From Puniceicoccales bacterium (GTDB lineage Bacteria > Verrucomicrobiota > Verrucomicrobiia > Opitutales > UBA9783): DNA of 47,199 nt. Under the pieces are notes generated by a model, which searched no databases, had not been told where the DNA came from, and was given only the letters and a program-made list of their open reading frames with translations. Shown in pieces: positions 1 to 8,813 of this stretch (within the stretch, counting starts at the first letter, position 1; each line of letters starts with the position of its first letter). A program made the position numbers and the translations under genes. The stretch covers positions 1 to 47,199 of the forward strand of contig JAITJL010000014.1 of NCBI GenBank assembly GCA_031278975.1, read 5' to 3'.

Positions 1-135
1 TGGGAAGAACAAAAGGCCATACGCAAACGCATCAAGGATCGGTTTTTTTCAACTTATTCCGAACCTTCGGGTAAAATCATTGCAGATCTCTTGCTAAAAA
101 AACTTGAGCAAACAACCCAAGGTGAAGCTTCGTAA
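1..135 (+). CDS. C-terminal end of an unidentified protein (cut by window edge)
   Basis: An open frame runs from the first base to a TAA stop, giving 44 residues that end ...KIIADLLLKKLEQTTQGEAS. The basic stretch followed by an F-F-x-x-Y and a G-K-I-I-A-D helix loosely resembles the C-terminal helix of CDP-glycerol transferases or UDP-sugar epimerases in surface-carbohydrate loci, but this is too little sequence to name a family. It lies 113 bp upstream of a polysaccharide-type gene on the same strand, so it probably belongs to the same cluster. Confidence 0.5.
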   Translation, partial: WEEQKAIRKRIKDRFFSTYSEPSGKIIADLLLKKLEQTTQGEAS

Positions 136-248
136 ACCTATGTGGACTATTCCCAACAAAACGATATTTTGTGCTCAAAAGTTTTCTACAATTAAGGTGT
201 TGACAGAGGAGGAATACCGTTTACATCCTCTGTTGAGTCGTTAATATT

Positions 249-917
249 ATGGAGCCTTTGATTATTGTGGGTGATGGTGAATACGCGCAAATAGTTTATG
301 AGTATTTTACACATGATTCCGATTACAAAGTATCCTATTTTTTTGTGGAAAAAGATTATATAACTAAAGATAAAGTATTTAACTTGCCTATAATCGCACT
401 TGAAGACATTGATCATTACTTTAAGCCCAGCGATGGTAAAGTGTTTGTAGCCGTCACAAGTAAACCAATGAATAGGGTAAGAGCACGAATTTACAGAACA
501 CTGAAAGAAAAAGGTTACCGTTTTGCAAGTTACGTCAGCAGTAAAAGCTTTATGTGGAAAAATGCTAAGATCGGAGAAAATAGTTTCATTTTTGAAGACA
601 ATACGATACAATACCATGCAGAAGTAGGCAACAACGTTGTTATGTGGAGTGGAAATCATTTGGGACATAGTTCCATTGTCAAGGATAACTGCTTTATATC
701 GTCACATGTAGTTATTTCCGGTTATTGTACGGTAGAAGAGAACTGTTTTCTAGGGGTAAACGTATCCATTGCGGATCATATAACGATAGCGAGGGATAAT
801 TTTATTAGGCCCGGTAGTGTTATATTAAAGAATACAGAACCGGGAAAAATATACCAAGGAAACCCTGCAGAGCCTTCTAAGGTGGATGTTTATAGGTTTT
901 TTAAATTTAAAGGATAA
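249..917 (+). CDS. PglD/NeuD-type hexapeptide-repeat acyltransferase
   Basis: A 222-residue protein with the two-part architecture of sugar O/N-acyltransferases of the PglD/NeuD group. The first ~95 residues form a small Rossmann-like nucleotide-sugar domain beginning PLIIVGDGEYAQIVYEYF. From about residue 105 come hexapeptide repeats of a left-handed beta-helix (KIGENSFIFEDNTI, VGNNVVMWSGNHLGHSSIV, IADHITIARDNFIRPGSV), ending with the typical G-x-P loop (YQGNPA). The expected reaction is transfer of an acyl group from acyl-CoA to an amino or hydroxyl group of a nucleotide-linked sugar in the cytoplasm. It opens the run of plus-strand surface-sugar genes and could act on the product of the aminotransferase at 3591. 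The acceptor sugar cannot be read from sequence. Confidence 0.85.
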   Translation: MEPLIIVGDGEYAQIVYEYFTHDSDYKVSYFFVEKDYITKDKVFNLPIIALEDIDHYFKPSDGKVFVAVTSKPMNRVRARIYRTLKEKGYRFASYVSSKSFMWKNAKIGENSFIFEDNTIQYHAEVGNNVVMWSGNHLGHSSIVKDNCFISSHVVISGYCTVEENCFLGVNVSIADHITIARDNFIRPGSVILKNTEPGKIYQGNPAEPSKVDVYRFFKFKG

Positions 918-922
918 ATACT

Positions 923-1834
923 ATGAAATTGAAGTGGGAAAAAAAAGGTGTTATCTATTGCCCAAGCAATGAAAGAGAATGGGCTAATAATAGTGCACTC
1001 CAACCTACACCTTACTTATTAGATGAAGATACAATACGTGTCTATTGTGGTTTTAGGGATAAAAATGGCGTAGGCAGAGTAGGGTTTGTCGATGTGGCGG
1101 CCAAAAATCCAAGTATTATAAAGTTTATATCAAAAACTCCCGCTTTAGATATTGGAGAACCAGGGATGTTTGATGATAATGGTGTTGTTCCAACACATGT
1201 TTTAAAAGTAGGAAATAGCATCTATTTATACTATGCAGGGTATTGCTTATTAGATAAAGTGCGATTTTTTGCTTTTACAGGACTTGCGGTCAGTAGAGAC
1301 GGTGGTTTAAATTTTGTAAGGTATCAAAATTTTCCTATAACTGACAGACGGAATAAGGAGGAATTGTTCAGAGTTATACACACCATATTTTATGACGAAA
1401 ATAAATATAAAGCTTGGTATGGAGGTGGTAATCATTTTATAGAAGGTAAGTACAAAACGCTACCGGTATATGATATCAGGTATATGGAATCATCAGACGG
1501 TATAAAATTTCCTGATTGTGGAGAAATAGCTATCACGATACCAAATGGCTGCCATCGTGTTGGGCGCCCTTGGGTTTATAAAGAAAATGCGATATATAAA
1601 ATGTTTTACGGTTATGGGAGTGAAGCACATCCATATAAACTTGCCTATGCAACTTCCATAGATGGTATTGCTTGGGATGCTCAAGATATAAATTTAACGC
1701 TCTTCAGCAGTGGTTTTGATAGTCAAATGATGGCGTACCCGGCATTTATTAAAGTAAATGGTTGTGGCTTTCTGTTTTATAATGGCAATGATTATGGTAA
1801 AACAGGAATCGGATATGCTAAATTATTATGTTAA
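923..1834 (+). CDS. Glycosidase-like five-bladed beta-propeller protein of a polysaccharide cluster
   Basis: A 303-residue protein with repeated propeller-blade strands of the GH43/GH32/GH130-like type: IRVYCGFRD, IYLYYAGY, GLAVSRDGGLNF, YKAWYGGG, RYMESSDGIKF, YKMFYGYG, LAYATSIDGIAWD and GFLFYNGNDYG. Such proteins occur within O-antigen and capsule clusters of many bacteria, but their activity there is mostly unproven. There is no signal peptide, so a cytoplasmic place is expected. The start is 5 bp after the previous stop and has an AAGGA-like ribosome site, so the two genes are co-transcribed. I cannot assign catalytic acids with confidence; a non-hydrolytic sugar-binding role is possible. 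Confidence 0.7.
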   Translation: MKLKWEKKGVIYCPSNEREWANNSALQPTPYLLDEDTIRVYCGFRDKNGVGRVGFVDVAAKNPSIIKFISKTPALDIGEPGMFDDNGVVPTHVLKVGNSIYLYYAGYCLLDKVRFFAFTGLAVSRDGGLNFVRYQNFPITDRRNKEELFRVIHTIFYDENKYKAWYGGGNHFIEGKYKTLPVYDIRYMESSDGIKFPDCGEIAITIPNGCHRVGRPWVYKENAIYKMFYGYGSEAHPYKLAYATSIDGIAWDAQDINLTLFSSGFDSQMMAYPAFIKVNGCGFLFYNGNDYGKTGIGYAKLLC

Positions 1835-1854
1835 TTTATTAAAAAATACATTGT

Positions 1855-2610
1855 ATGAAAAATAATATCAAACTTCAAACTCGCAGCAACGAACAACAAC
1901 AGGAAGCTAGAAAAAAGTTAATAGAGTTGTACAAGAACACACCTCTACCCGTAGAACAATTGATGGTAAATTTACCTCTTTATATAAGAAGTTCAGCACT
2001 TGCGAAACTGCTATATATCAATGAACTGTACGAATTAATTATAAAAACACCGGGGGTTATTATGGAATTTGGTGTATGGTGGGGCTGTAATATGGTTTTG
2101 TTTGAAAATTTAAGAAACGTATACGAACCCCACAATTGGACAAGAAAAGTTGTCGGATTTGATACTTTTGAAGGATATTCCTGCCCTGCAGAACAAGATG
2201 GGGGGGGGGAACTTGCCTTTAAAAATAACTACTCCGTAAGCAAGCATTATGCGAAACATTTGTCTGCGCTACTAGATTATATGCAGGAAGAAAATGTTTT
2301 GTCACACATAAAAAAGTATGAACTTGTCAAAGGTGACGCAACAAAAACTATTCACACTTATTTGGATAACAATCCTCAAACTATTATTGCCTTGGCTTAT
2401 TTTGACATGCAATTGTATACTCCAACAAAGGCTTGCCTAAAAGCCATCCAACCGTATTTAACAAAGGGATCCGTTATCGCCATGGATGAGTTAAATCATT
2501 TTGAATTCCCAGGTGAAACGATTGCTTACAAAGAAGTTTTTGAATTAGACAAATACAAGATAATACGTTCAAAATATCTACCCGATAGAAGTTATGTTAT
2601 AATTGAATGA
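1855..2610 (+). CDS. TylF-like class I SAM-dependent methyltransferase (contains a G10 tract)
   Basis: A 251-residue protein of the TylF/MycF-type macrocin O-methyltransferase group. The SAM-binding motif is VIMEFGVWWGCNM near residues 62-74. The acidic loop VVGFDTFEG is at about 99-107, and the metal and base region is ALAYFDMQLYTPT followed by GSVIAMDELNH. These enzymes methylate sugar hydroxyls, which fits the surface-polysaccharide context. Codons 116-118 are all GGG, inside an uninterrupted run of ten G between an Asp and a Glu codon. A change of one base in this run would shift the frame less than half way through the protein, so expression could be phase-variable (see findings). No strong Shine-Dalgarno sequence is visible before the ATG. 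Confidence 0.75.
   Translation: MKNNIKLQTRSNEQQQEARKKLIELYKNTPLPVEQLMVNLPLYIRSSALAKLLYINELYELIIKTPGVIMEFGVWWGCNMVLFENLRNVYEPHNWTRKVVGFDTFEGYSCPAEQDGGGELAFKNNYSVSKHYAKHLSALLDYMQEENVLSHIKKYELVKGDATKTIHTYLDNNPQTIIALAYFDMQLYTPTKACLKAIQPYLTKGSVIAMDELNHFEFPGETIAYKEVFELDKYKIIRSKYLPDRSYVIIE
2200..2209 (+). repeat. Homopolymeric G10 tract inside the methyltransferase gene
   Basis: Ten consecutive G residues in an AT-rich gene. In the sequence as given the frame is open (codons Asp, Gly, Gly, Gly, Glu). G tracts of this length in surface-sugar genes are classic slipped-strand contingency loci in other genera such as Campylobacter; here the role is inferred. A long G run is also a common place for sequencing error. 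Confidence 0.9.
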
Positions 2611-2650
2611 CAATATTTCTTTAACAGGACATTTTTGAAGTTAGAGAATT

Positions 2651-3589
2651 ATGATAAATGTTTCGTTGTATAAACCTGAATGTAAAGAAATTTGGAATGC
2701 ATTTATTCACGATGCTAAAAATGGTATTTTTATGTTTTATAGACACTACATGGAATACCATTCCAATAAATTCCAAGATTATTCTCTTTTATTCTACGAA
2801 AATGAAAAATTAATTGCAGTTCTTCCTGCAAGTTTACAGGATGATGTTATCGTCTCCCATGGTGGCTTAACCTTTGGAGGTGTTGTTTCTGATTCAAAAA
2901 TGACAACCAAAAAAATGCTAGAAATCTTTCAAGCATTGAAAGCCTTTCTTAAAGACAATGGAATAAAGAAAATAGTTTATAAAGCCTTACCTTACATTTA
3001 TCATAAGATACCGTCTGAAGAAGACAGGTATGTTATTTTTTTAAATAACGGAAGACTTATAAAACAAGAACCCTGTTCTCTGGTATTTCTTGATAACAAG
3101 TTAAAATTTTGTAAAGGCAAAAGGTACGGTATTTCAAAAGCTAAAAAGGTTGATTTGAAAGTTTTAGAAAGTAGAGACTATGATCAATTTTTTAAACTTG
3201 AAAAAGCAAGGCTTAACGAAAGGTATGCCGTGGACCCGGTTCATACGGCATTTGAAATGAATTGTTTGGCCAGTAACTTTCCGGAAAATATTAAATTATA
3301 TGCCGTTCTAAACAAATCGCTCGAGATGGTTGCGGGAACTATTTTATATCTCAATAATAAGGCAGCTCATGCTCAATACATCGCATCCAATGAGGAAGGA
3401 CGAGGAAATGGGGCCATCGATTATTTAATGGATTATCTAATTAACGACCTCTATAAAGACTACAAATATTTTGATTTTGGTATTTCAACCGAACAAGGGG
3501 GTCATTACTTAAACGAAGGGCTTATTTCCCAAAAAGAAATGTTGGGTGGCCGAACAATTTGTTTTTCAACTTACGAAATTGATGTGTGA
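2651..3589 (+). CDS. GNAT/FemAB-like acyltransferase of a polysaccharide cluster
   Basis: A 312-residue protein with the double-GNAT layout of FemAB-like proteins found in O-antigen and exopolysaccharide loci. The N-terminal half carries an F[10 protein letters not shown] segment and then [19 protein letters not shown]. The second half has the GNAT core around [19 protein letters not shown], followed by [26 protein letters not shown], whose last part matches the acyl-CoA binding and helix pattern. FemAB relatives use aminoacyl-tRNA and GNAT relatives use acyl-CoA; which applies here is unknown. It ends one base before the aminotransferase start, so translation is probably coupled. Confidence 0.65.
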   Translation: MINVSLYKPECKEIWNAFIHDAKNGIFMFYRHYMEYHSNKFQDYSLLFYENEKLIAVLPASLQDDVIVSHGGLTFGGVVSDSKMTTKKMLEIFQALKAFLKDNGIKKIVYKALPYIYHKIPSEEDRYVIFLNNGRLIKQEPCSLVFLDNKLKFCKGKRYGISKAKKVDLKVLESRDYDQFFKLEKARLNERYAVDPVHTAFEMNCLASNFPENIKLYAVLNKSLEMVAGTILYLNNKAAHAQYIASNEEGRGNGAIDYLMDYLINDLYKDYKYFDFGISTEQGGHYLNEGLISQKEMLGGRTICFSTYEIDV

Positions 3590-3590
3590 C

Positions 3591-4679
3591 ATGGTCCCTT
3601 TTTTAGATTTAAAGAAGGTCAACGAGCAGCATAGAAATAACATAGATTTGGCTATTGCTGAAATATTAGAAAGTGGCCAATATTTGCTTGGCAAAGCACT
3701 TGAAAAATTTGAACAAGAATTTGCGGAATATTGCGGGACAAGCTATGCGGTGGGTGTTGCAAATGGATTAGATGCACTGGATCTGATTGTTAAAGCTTAT
3801 GAATTTAGCAAAGATGACGAAATAATTGTTCCGGCAAATACTTACATTGCCTCTGTTTTAGCGATATCGAAAAATGACTGTAGGCCTGTTTTGGTGGAGC
3901 CCGACATTAACACTTATCTTTTGGATCCGGATCTGATCGAAGAAAAAATCACACGCAAGACGAGAGCCATCATGGCTGTTCATTTGTATGGACGTGTCGC
4001 CGAAATGACAAAAATTTGGGATCTGGCTAAAAAGTATAAACTGAAAGTCATTGAAGATTCTGCTCAAGCGCACGGAGCAATGTACAATGATAAAAAAGTT
4101 GGCAACTTAGGTGATGCTTCGGGCTTTAGTTTTTACCCTAGTAAAAACCTAGGCTGCCTAGGAGACGGCGGAGCAATCACAACCAATAACGAAAGTTTGG
4201 CTGACAAAATAAGAGCATTAAGAAATTATGGTTCCCATATAAAATATCATAATGCTTACAAAGGCATTAATTCACGCTTAGACGAAATACAAGCCGCCAT
4301 TTTAAGCGTAAAATTGCCCCATTTGGACAGCGAAAACGAAAAACGAATGGCGATAGCAGATTATTACCTAGCCAACATAACAAATAAGAAGGTTGTACTT
4401 CCTTCCACTCCACTTCAAAAAAAATCACACGTGTGGCACGTTTTTGTCATAAGAACGAAAGAAAGGGAAAACTTACAGAAATATCTGGCCGAAAACAACG
4501 TACAAACCTCAATACATTATCCAATTCCACCTCACAAGCAAGAAGCTTACAAAGAATGGAATCATCTCTCTTTACCTATAACAGAAAAAATACACCAAGA
4601 AGTTTTAAGCTTGCCTATGAGTCCCGTTTTATCTTTGAAAGAGGCAGAAAAGATTGTTCATGTAATTAACAAATGGTAA
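3591..4679 (+). CDS. DegT/DnrJ/EryC1/StrS-family sugar aminotransferase (FdtB/QdtB-like)
   Basis: A PLP-dependent aminotransferase of 362 residues from the chosen ATG. The PLP lysine is in [14 protein letters not shown] (about K185), preceded by the cofactor-binding EDSAQAHGA and by [13 protein letters not shown]. It converts a nucleotide-linked keto-sugar to an amino sugar with glutamate as usual donor. The N-terminus [15 protein letters not shown] matches relatives that make dTDP-3-amino-3,6-dideoxyhexoses (FdtB/QdtB), which are then N-acylated by hexapeptide transferases like the one at 249. I prefer ATG 3591 because family members begin with PFLDL; an ATG at 3582 in the same frame is possible and would overlap the previous stop. 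The length is normal for the family. Confidence 0.88.
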   Translation: MVPFLDLKKVNEQHRNNIDLAIAEILESGQYLLGKALEKFEQEFAEYCGTSYAVGVANGLDALDLIVKAYEFSKDDEIIVPANTYIASVLAISKNDCRPVLVEPDINTYLLDPDLIEEKITRKTRAIMAVHLYGRVAEMTKIWDLAKKYKLKVIEDSAQAHGAMYNDKKVGNLGDASGFSFYPSKNLGCLGDGGAITTNNESLADKIRALRNYGSHIKYHNAYKGINSRLDEIQAAILSVKLPHLDSENEKRMAIADYYLANITNKKVVLPSTPLQKKSHVWHVFVIRTKERENLQKYLAENNVQTSIHYPIPPHKQEAYKEWNHLSLPITEKIHQEVLSLPMSPVLSLKEAEKIVHVINKW

Positions 4680-4927
4680 AAGAGATAGTCGCAGAGGTTT
4701 TCTGTAGGATAGTGAAGAAACTCAGGAATTGTTATTCGTTTGTTCATTCGCTTTTATCAATTCCGTCTATATGGATAGCATGGGGAGTTTTGTATATAAA
4801 TAGTTTTGTATACTTCAAAAGTGTAAAATTTTATCTCATTTCGAAGAAATCGGATAAAAAATACCATCTTCAAACGCGATTGTATAAAAGTTACTCGGCA
4901 TGCACTATTTGTTCGGCTTGCCGTTGA
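4673..4927 (+). CDS. Small unidentified protein, possibly the N-terminus of a truncated sugar-locus gene
   Basis: This 84-residue frame starts inside the stop region of the aminotransferase (ATG overlaps its TAA), the arrangement expected for a real downstream cluster gene. Residues 1-60 contain a basic amphipathic start and a hydrophobic stretch ([16 protein letters not shown]). The order loosely recalls the leader that precedes the beta-helix in some O-acyltransferases, but no hexapeptide repeats follow. The frame instead runs tail-to-tail into the end of malQ and overlaps it by 37 bp, and the last residues are antisense to malQ. The most economical reading is a cluster gene cut off by a past deletion or rearrangement. 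It may also be non-functional. Confidence 0.35.
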   Translation: MVKEIVAEVFCRIVKKLRNCYSFVHSLLSIPSIWIAWGVLYINSFVYFKSVKFYLISKKSDKKYHLQTRLYKSYSACTICSACR

Positions 4928-6387
4928 AAATCGGCCAAATCGTTTTCGCTGCAGCGCCATGTCCAATTGTGATTGCTCACGGTTCCAGGTGTATTGATGC
5001 GCGCCTGCGATCCTTTGTTTAGCCAATCCTGTAAGGGTATAATGACCCATTTCGCCATTGCCTTTTGATGAGCCAAACGAATGAGATCCGAAATCACCGT
5101 CTTCGAACTTGATGAAATCGCGTATTGCTTCAGCAACTGCAAACATGCTTGCCGTACTTGTTTGGGAGCCTTGCCGAACCAACCACGCGTGGTATCGTTA
5201 TCGTGCGTACCGGTATAGACGACCGTATTCCGGGTCCATTTATGAGGCAGATAGGGATTATTTTCCCCATCAAATGCAAACTGCAAGATGGCCATCCCAG
5301 GTAAATTTAAGGTACGTTGAAAAGCACACACCTGATCATTTAAATCTCCCAAGTCTTCCAATATGAAAGGCATTTTGGGGAAAAATTTTTTCAGTTGATC
5401 AAAAAATGCGTGCAGGGGCCCCTGCATCCACTGCCCATCACGCGCATCCGCCGCACCCTGATGGATAGCCCAATAGTTGTAAAATCCGCGAAAATGATCC
5501 AGGCGAACAAAATCAAACCATTCCAAATTTTTCTTCATTCTTTCCACCCACCAGCGATAATTATTTTTTCCCAGAAAGTTCCAATCGTACAGAGGATTTC
5601 CCCACAACTGCCCCGTGGGAGAAAAATAGTCAGGCGGGACACCGGCAACGTACTTCGGACGGTCAGACGTATAATTCCATTGAAATAATTTTCGATCTTC
5701 CCAAACAATTGCACTGTCTTCTCCAACGTAAATCGGAACGTCACCCACAATACGCACACCCTTCCGGCGAGCATAGCGTTTTACATTGGACCATTGTTCG
5801 GCCAAAACCCATTGCACAAACGCAAAAAAGTCTGTGACTGAAACGTGAGATTTTTTATACTTTTGCACTTCTTTATTTTCGTAGGCACGCAATTCCTTCG
5901 GCCAAAGCCACCAAGGAGAACCTCCAAACCGATCCTTAAGCGCGCAAAAGGTGACGTACGCATCCAACCAAATATGTTCGCGCTTTTTGAATTTCTCAAA
6001 TCGCTCATACCCATGCTGAGTTTTTAAAAATTGATCGTACGCCTGATACAAAAGAGGAATTAAACGTGTCTTAATACGCTGATACTGAACTTTTGTATTC
6101 GAAAATGATTGAAAAACGTCGAAAGCATTTTTGGGTATCCATCCTCTTGAAATTAAATCCGAAATATCGACAAAATAGGGATTTAAAGCAAATTCAGACA
6201 AGGGTTGGTAGGGAGAGTATCCGAATCCCGTAGGTCCCAATGGACAGACTTGCCAATGGGTAATGCCTACCGTAGTTAAGATATCTATCCACTTGTAGAT
6301 CGTGGAGCCAAAACAACCTATACCCTGTTGACTTGGCAAAGAAAAAACAGGTAACAAAACACCCAAAGTATTATTTTTTCCACCCAT
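4891..6387 (-). CDS. malQ: 4-alpha-glucanotransferase (amylomaltase, GH77)
   Basis: A 498-residue GH77 enzyme, the normal length of bacterial MalQ. It moves alpha-1,4-glucan segments between maltooligosaccharides or glycogen in the cytoplasm. The catalytic set is visible: nucleophile in FVRLDHFRGF (about D297), acid/base in FILEDLGDL (about E344), and the transition-state Asp in YTGTHDNDTTRGWF (about D396). The N-terminal LLPVFSLPSQQGIGCFG and GPTGFGYSPYQ are also typical. It is transcribed alone, away from the tRNA-Gly gene. Its 3' end overlaps the last codons of the small frame arriving from the polysaccharide cluster. No other glycogen gene is in the window. Confidence 0.95.
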   Translation of the reverse strand: MGGKNNTLGVLLPVFSLPSQQGIGCFGSTIYKWIDILTTVGITHWQVCPLGPTGFGYSPYQPLSEFALNPYFVDISDLISRGWIPKNAFDVFQSFSNTKVQYQRIKTRLIPLLYQAYDQFLKTQHGYERFEKFKKREHIWLDAYVTFCALKDRFGGSPWWLWPKELRAYENKEVQKYKKSHVSVTDFFAFVQWVLAEQWSNVKRYARRKGVRIVGDVPIYVGEDSAIVWEDRKLFQWNYTSDRPKYVAGVPPDYFSPTGQLWGNPLYDWNFLGKNNYRWWVERMKKNLEWFDFVRLDHFRGFYNYWAIHQGAADARDGQWMQGPLHAFFDQLKKFFPKMPFILEDLGDLNDQVCAFQRTLNLPGMAILQFAFDGENNPYLPHKWTRNTVVYTGTHDNDTTRGWFGKAPKQVRQACLQLLKQYAISSSSKTVISDLIRLAHQKAMAKWVIIPLQDWLNKGSQARINTPGTVSNHNWTWRCSENDLADFQRQAEQIVHAE

Positions 6388-6782
6388 TGCACAACCATAT
6401 TAAAAAAAGTGCTCGCACATGGCCAGCAAAATCGGATTTTTAAGACAATACCTTAGATCATAATATCATAAATTCATTCGTAGGTTTTCCAAGAACACCG
6501 CATAATAAATATATTTGCCACGTTTAACCCCTCGAGGTCTCGATAGGTGGTGACCAGGGCATAAAAATCCCAAATCCCGCAGACATCGAGATCTAAGAGC
6601 TTACGCACAAATACCCACGCAATAAAATGAAAACTTGTGTTTCTTAGGTAAATCGATTGCTTCCCTTTAAAAAATGTTTGCCAGCATTTTCCTATGCCTC
6701 ATTCATCGGATCGGGCGAACACAATTGACAAGAAATCGCTTGACCTGCCGTTCGAAAAAATTCATTTGTATAAAAGGCTTTT
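6388..6782. other. Intergenic region between malQ and tRNA-Gly with no gene
   Basis: About 395 bases without a convincing reading frame on either strand; the longest frame starts here but runs through the tRNA gene. It should hold the malQ promoter (minus strand) and the tRNA promoter. A TATAAA lies at 6769-6774, but no -35 box stands at a normal distance: TTGACC at 6740 is 23 bp away. I do not call a promoter. Confidence 0.5.
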
Positions 6783-6856
6783 GCGGATGTAGTTTAGTGG
6801 TAAAACTCCAGCCTTCCAAGCTGGATTCGTCGGTTCAATTCCGTCCATCCGCACCA
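6783..6856 (+). tRNA. tRNA-Gly (anticodon TCC)
   Basis: A complete cloverleaf can be folded. The acceptor stem pairs GCGGATG with CATCCGC. The D-arm contains the AGTGGTA loop. The anticodon stem CCAGC/GCTGG encloses the loop CTTCCAA with anticodon TCC at 6815-6817. The T-arm has GGTTCAATTCC. The discriminator is A and the CCA end is encoded in the DNA (6854-6856). The gene stands alone. I looked for a copy of its 3' end near the phage-like module at 15423-25308, as expected if it were an integration site, and saw none. Confidence 0.95.
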
Positions 6857-7030
6857 AACAATTTTACCTCAGCGATCCAACAATTTTGGCTAAGGTTAAA
6901 GTAACCTAAAAACTAAGTTTAAGATTCTATAGCAAATACTTGGCGGATGAACAGTTCTGAGTCCATTTATATATGCAAAGATTGTTTTATGTTGTCACAT
7001 TTTGTAAAACCAACAAGGATCGCATTTATG

Positions 7031-7320
7031 AGTGTATAACGGTATGTAAATATTTTCCTACTGAGGTCATTTTTTGCCTACTTTTTATTATGAATAACTT
7101 GTGAATAAACTTCTTAAGTGTTGGGAATAGGTGTAAAAAACTAAATTTTATGAACAAAAACTCACATATTCTTACATGTTATCAAAAAATTATTCACAAT
7201 CTAGAAAAAGATGAAACGGAGGGTAGCATATTGAATAACAAGAATTGTGCCAAGTTATCTACAGAAATAAAAATAAGGATACTCTATTTATAAATGTATA
7301 TCTTTTTTATCACTTTATTT
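7031..7320. other. Candidate replication origin: DnaA-box-like cluster followed by an AT-rich stretch
   Basis: The 523-base gap from 6857 to 7379 has no gene. Within it are two exact matches to the DnaA-box form TTATTCACA (7100-7108 on the minus strand, 7190-7198 on the plus strand). There are also two one-mismatch relatives: TTATCTACA at 7255-7263 (plus) and TTATACACT at 7031-7039 (minus). Directly after the last site comes a nearly pure A/T stretch (about 7264-7320) that could unwind. This order of boxes and an AT-rich segment is that of a bacterial oriC. None of the usual neighbours (dnaA, dnaN, gyrB, rpmH) is in the window, and in so AT-rich a gap some matches are expected by chance, so this stays a candidate. 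Confidence 0.35.
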
Positions 7321-7379
7321 AAAACTTGTCTTTTTTGATTAGTCCTTGACTGTGTTTATTCCAGAAAATAAAATAGGAT

Positions 7380-8813
7380 GTGTTGTTGAGAAAAGTTTTT
7401 TTAATTGCTTGCGCGGTTTCTTTAAACCAATCCGAAAGTTTTGGGAAATTAAGGGTCTCTTCCCATTCTAGGAGGATAACAGCGTATCGTACTTTGCTCC
7501 AGTCTAAACAGACCAAGGATTGCAATCATGCCGAAACGCAGGATACCTTCTTTCGCCCATTTCTTTGGCAGCATACCCATCAGAAACAAGAAGAGGATTA
7601 TTTTTTGTATCCGTTAAGCAGGGCATCCTATCAGAAAAAGGAATTTCAATGGTTTACTTTTCTTGGGCTGTGGCACTACAATCGACAAGTTGAACCAAGA
7701 AAAATGTACACGTGTACGTTCTTTCCATTCTATTTTATAAAAAAAGGAATGGGAGAAAAAGAGGACTACGAGGCTATCTTTCCGCTCGGTGGTCGCGTTA
7801 AAAATTTTTTAGGACGCGATTCTATGGAATGGTTTCTGTGGCCTTTGTGGGCAAAAACGACCCGCAATGACAATGTTCAATACTGGTGCCCATGGCCTTT
7901 CATCAACAGGCGTTGCGGTTCCTCAGGAGAAGGTTTTGCATTGTGGCCACTGGGTGGCCACTTTCACCAGAGGGGTTGTTACGAGGAACATTATTGCCTG
8001 TGGCCTTTAATCTATAAACGTACTTACGAACAGCCCAACCGAATTGTTCAAAAAGGTTTTTTACCTTTTTTTGCCTACGAAAAGACTGCGCGCGTGAAAG
8101 ATTTATCCATTGTTTGGCCTTTATGGGGACACCGCTGGGAAACGAATCCTCACTACGAAGAAAGGCGTATTTTATGGCCTTTGTGGGTACAAGGTAACGG
8201 AGAGCAAAAATACGTCAATCGGTGGGCACCTTTCCATACGTATTCCGAGAATAAAGTACATCACACATCCAAAGAATGGTTTGCATGGCCCTTCGTAAAA
8301 CAGATGGATTGGAATGAAAAAGGTTTAAAAATCCACCAAGAACAATGCCTGTATTTTTTGTTTTGGCAACAGACGCAAACAGATGCGGATAAAAATTTTT
8401 TGGCACTTAAAACACATTTCTGGCCAATATACAGTTATTGGGATAACGGGCAAGGGCACCGTCAAATGCAGATGCTGAGTTTATTTGAGGTTTTCTTTCC
8501 CAATAACGTGGCTGTGCAGCGTATTTACAATCCCATGTTTGCCTTGTATCGTTTCGAAGAACAAGACCATAGCCGTCGGCAAAGTTTGTTGTTTCGGTTA
8601 ATTCAGGAAGAAAAAACACCTTCTTCAAAACACTTCCAGATATGTTTTGTGTTGGACTATTTGAATACGGAAAATAATAAAAAAATTTCTTTATTTAAGG
8701 GTTTATTGGGATATCATAAGAGCGGAAATCAAAAAACCGTGTCTTTTCTGTGGAAACAGTTTAGGTCTACCGATCACCGTAGAAAAAAGATTTTACATTC
8801 GAAAAGTTTATGA
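7380..8813 (+). CDS. W-P-L repeat protein coupled to the Mla-type transporter genes
   Basis: A 477-residue protein starting at GTG (a TTG next to it is equally possible). From residue ~75 onward it repeats a short strand motif about every 20-30 residues: LYPLSR, FFPFYF, IFPLGG, LWPLWA, PWPFIN, LWPLGG, LWPLIY, VWPLWG, LWPLWV, AWPFVK, FWPIYS. The alternating aromatic and polar pattern suggests a beta-repeat fold (propeller or barrel). The N-terminus has a short hydrophobic stretch (VFLIACAVSL) that could be an export signal. I recall similar proteins from Verrucomicrobiota, without known function. Its stop overlaps the mlaE start by 4 bp (ATGA), so the two are translated together and it may be an envelope partner of the transporter. 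The function is unknown. Confidence 0.75.
   Translation: MLLRKVFLIACAVSLNQSESFGKLRVSSHSRRITAYRTLLQSKQTKDCNHAETQDTFFRPFLWQHTHQKQEEDYFLYPLSRASYQKKEFQWFTFLGLWHYNRQVEPRKMYTCTFFPFYFIKKGMGEKEDYEAIFPLGGRVKNFLGRDSMEWFLWPLWAKTTRNDNVQYWCPWPFINRRCGSSGEGFALWPLGGHFHQRGCYEEHYCLWPLIYKRTYEQPNRIVQKGFLPFFAYEKTARVKDLSIVWPLWGHRWETNPHYEERRILWPLWVQGNGEQKYVNRWAPFHTYSENKVHHTSKEWFAWPFVKQMDWNEKGLKIHQEQCLYFLFWQQTQTDADKNFLALKTHFWPIYSYWDNGQGHRQMQMLSLFEVFFPNNVAVQRIYNPMFALYRFEEQDHSRRQSLLFRLIQEEKTPSSKHFQICFVLDYLNTENNKKISLFKGLLGYHKSGNQKTVSFLWKQFRSTDHRRKKILHSKSL

Noticed and set aside
6740-6774. Promoter for tRNA-Gly built from TTGACC and TATAAA
   Set aside because: The spacing of 23 bp is too long and the -10 box is only about 8 bases before the mature tRNA start.
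6783-6856. tRNA-Gly as an attachment site for the phage-like module
   Set aside because: The module begins about 8.6 kb away, no copy of the tRNA 3' end was seen at its edges, and no integrase is present.
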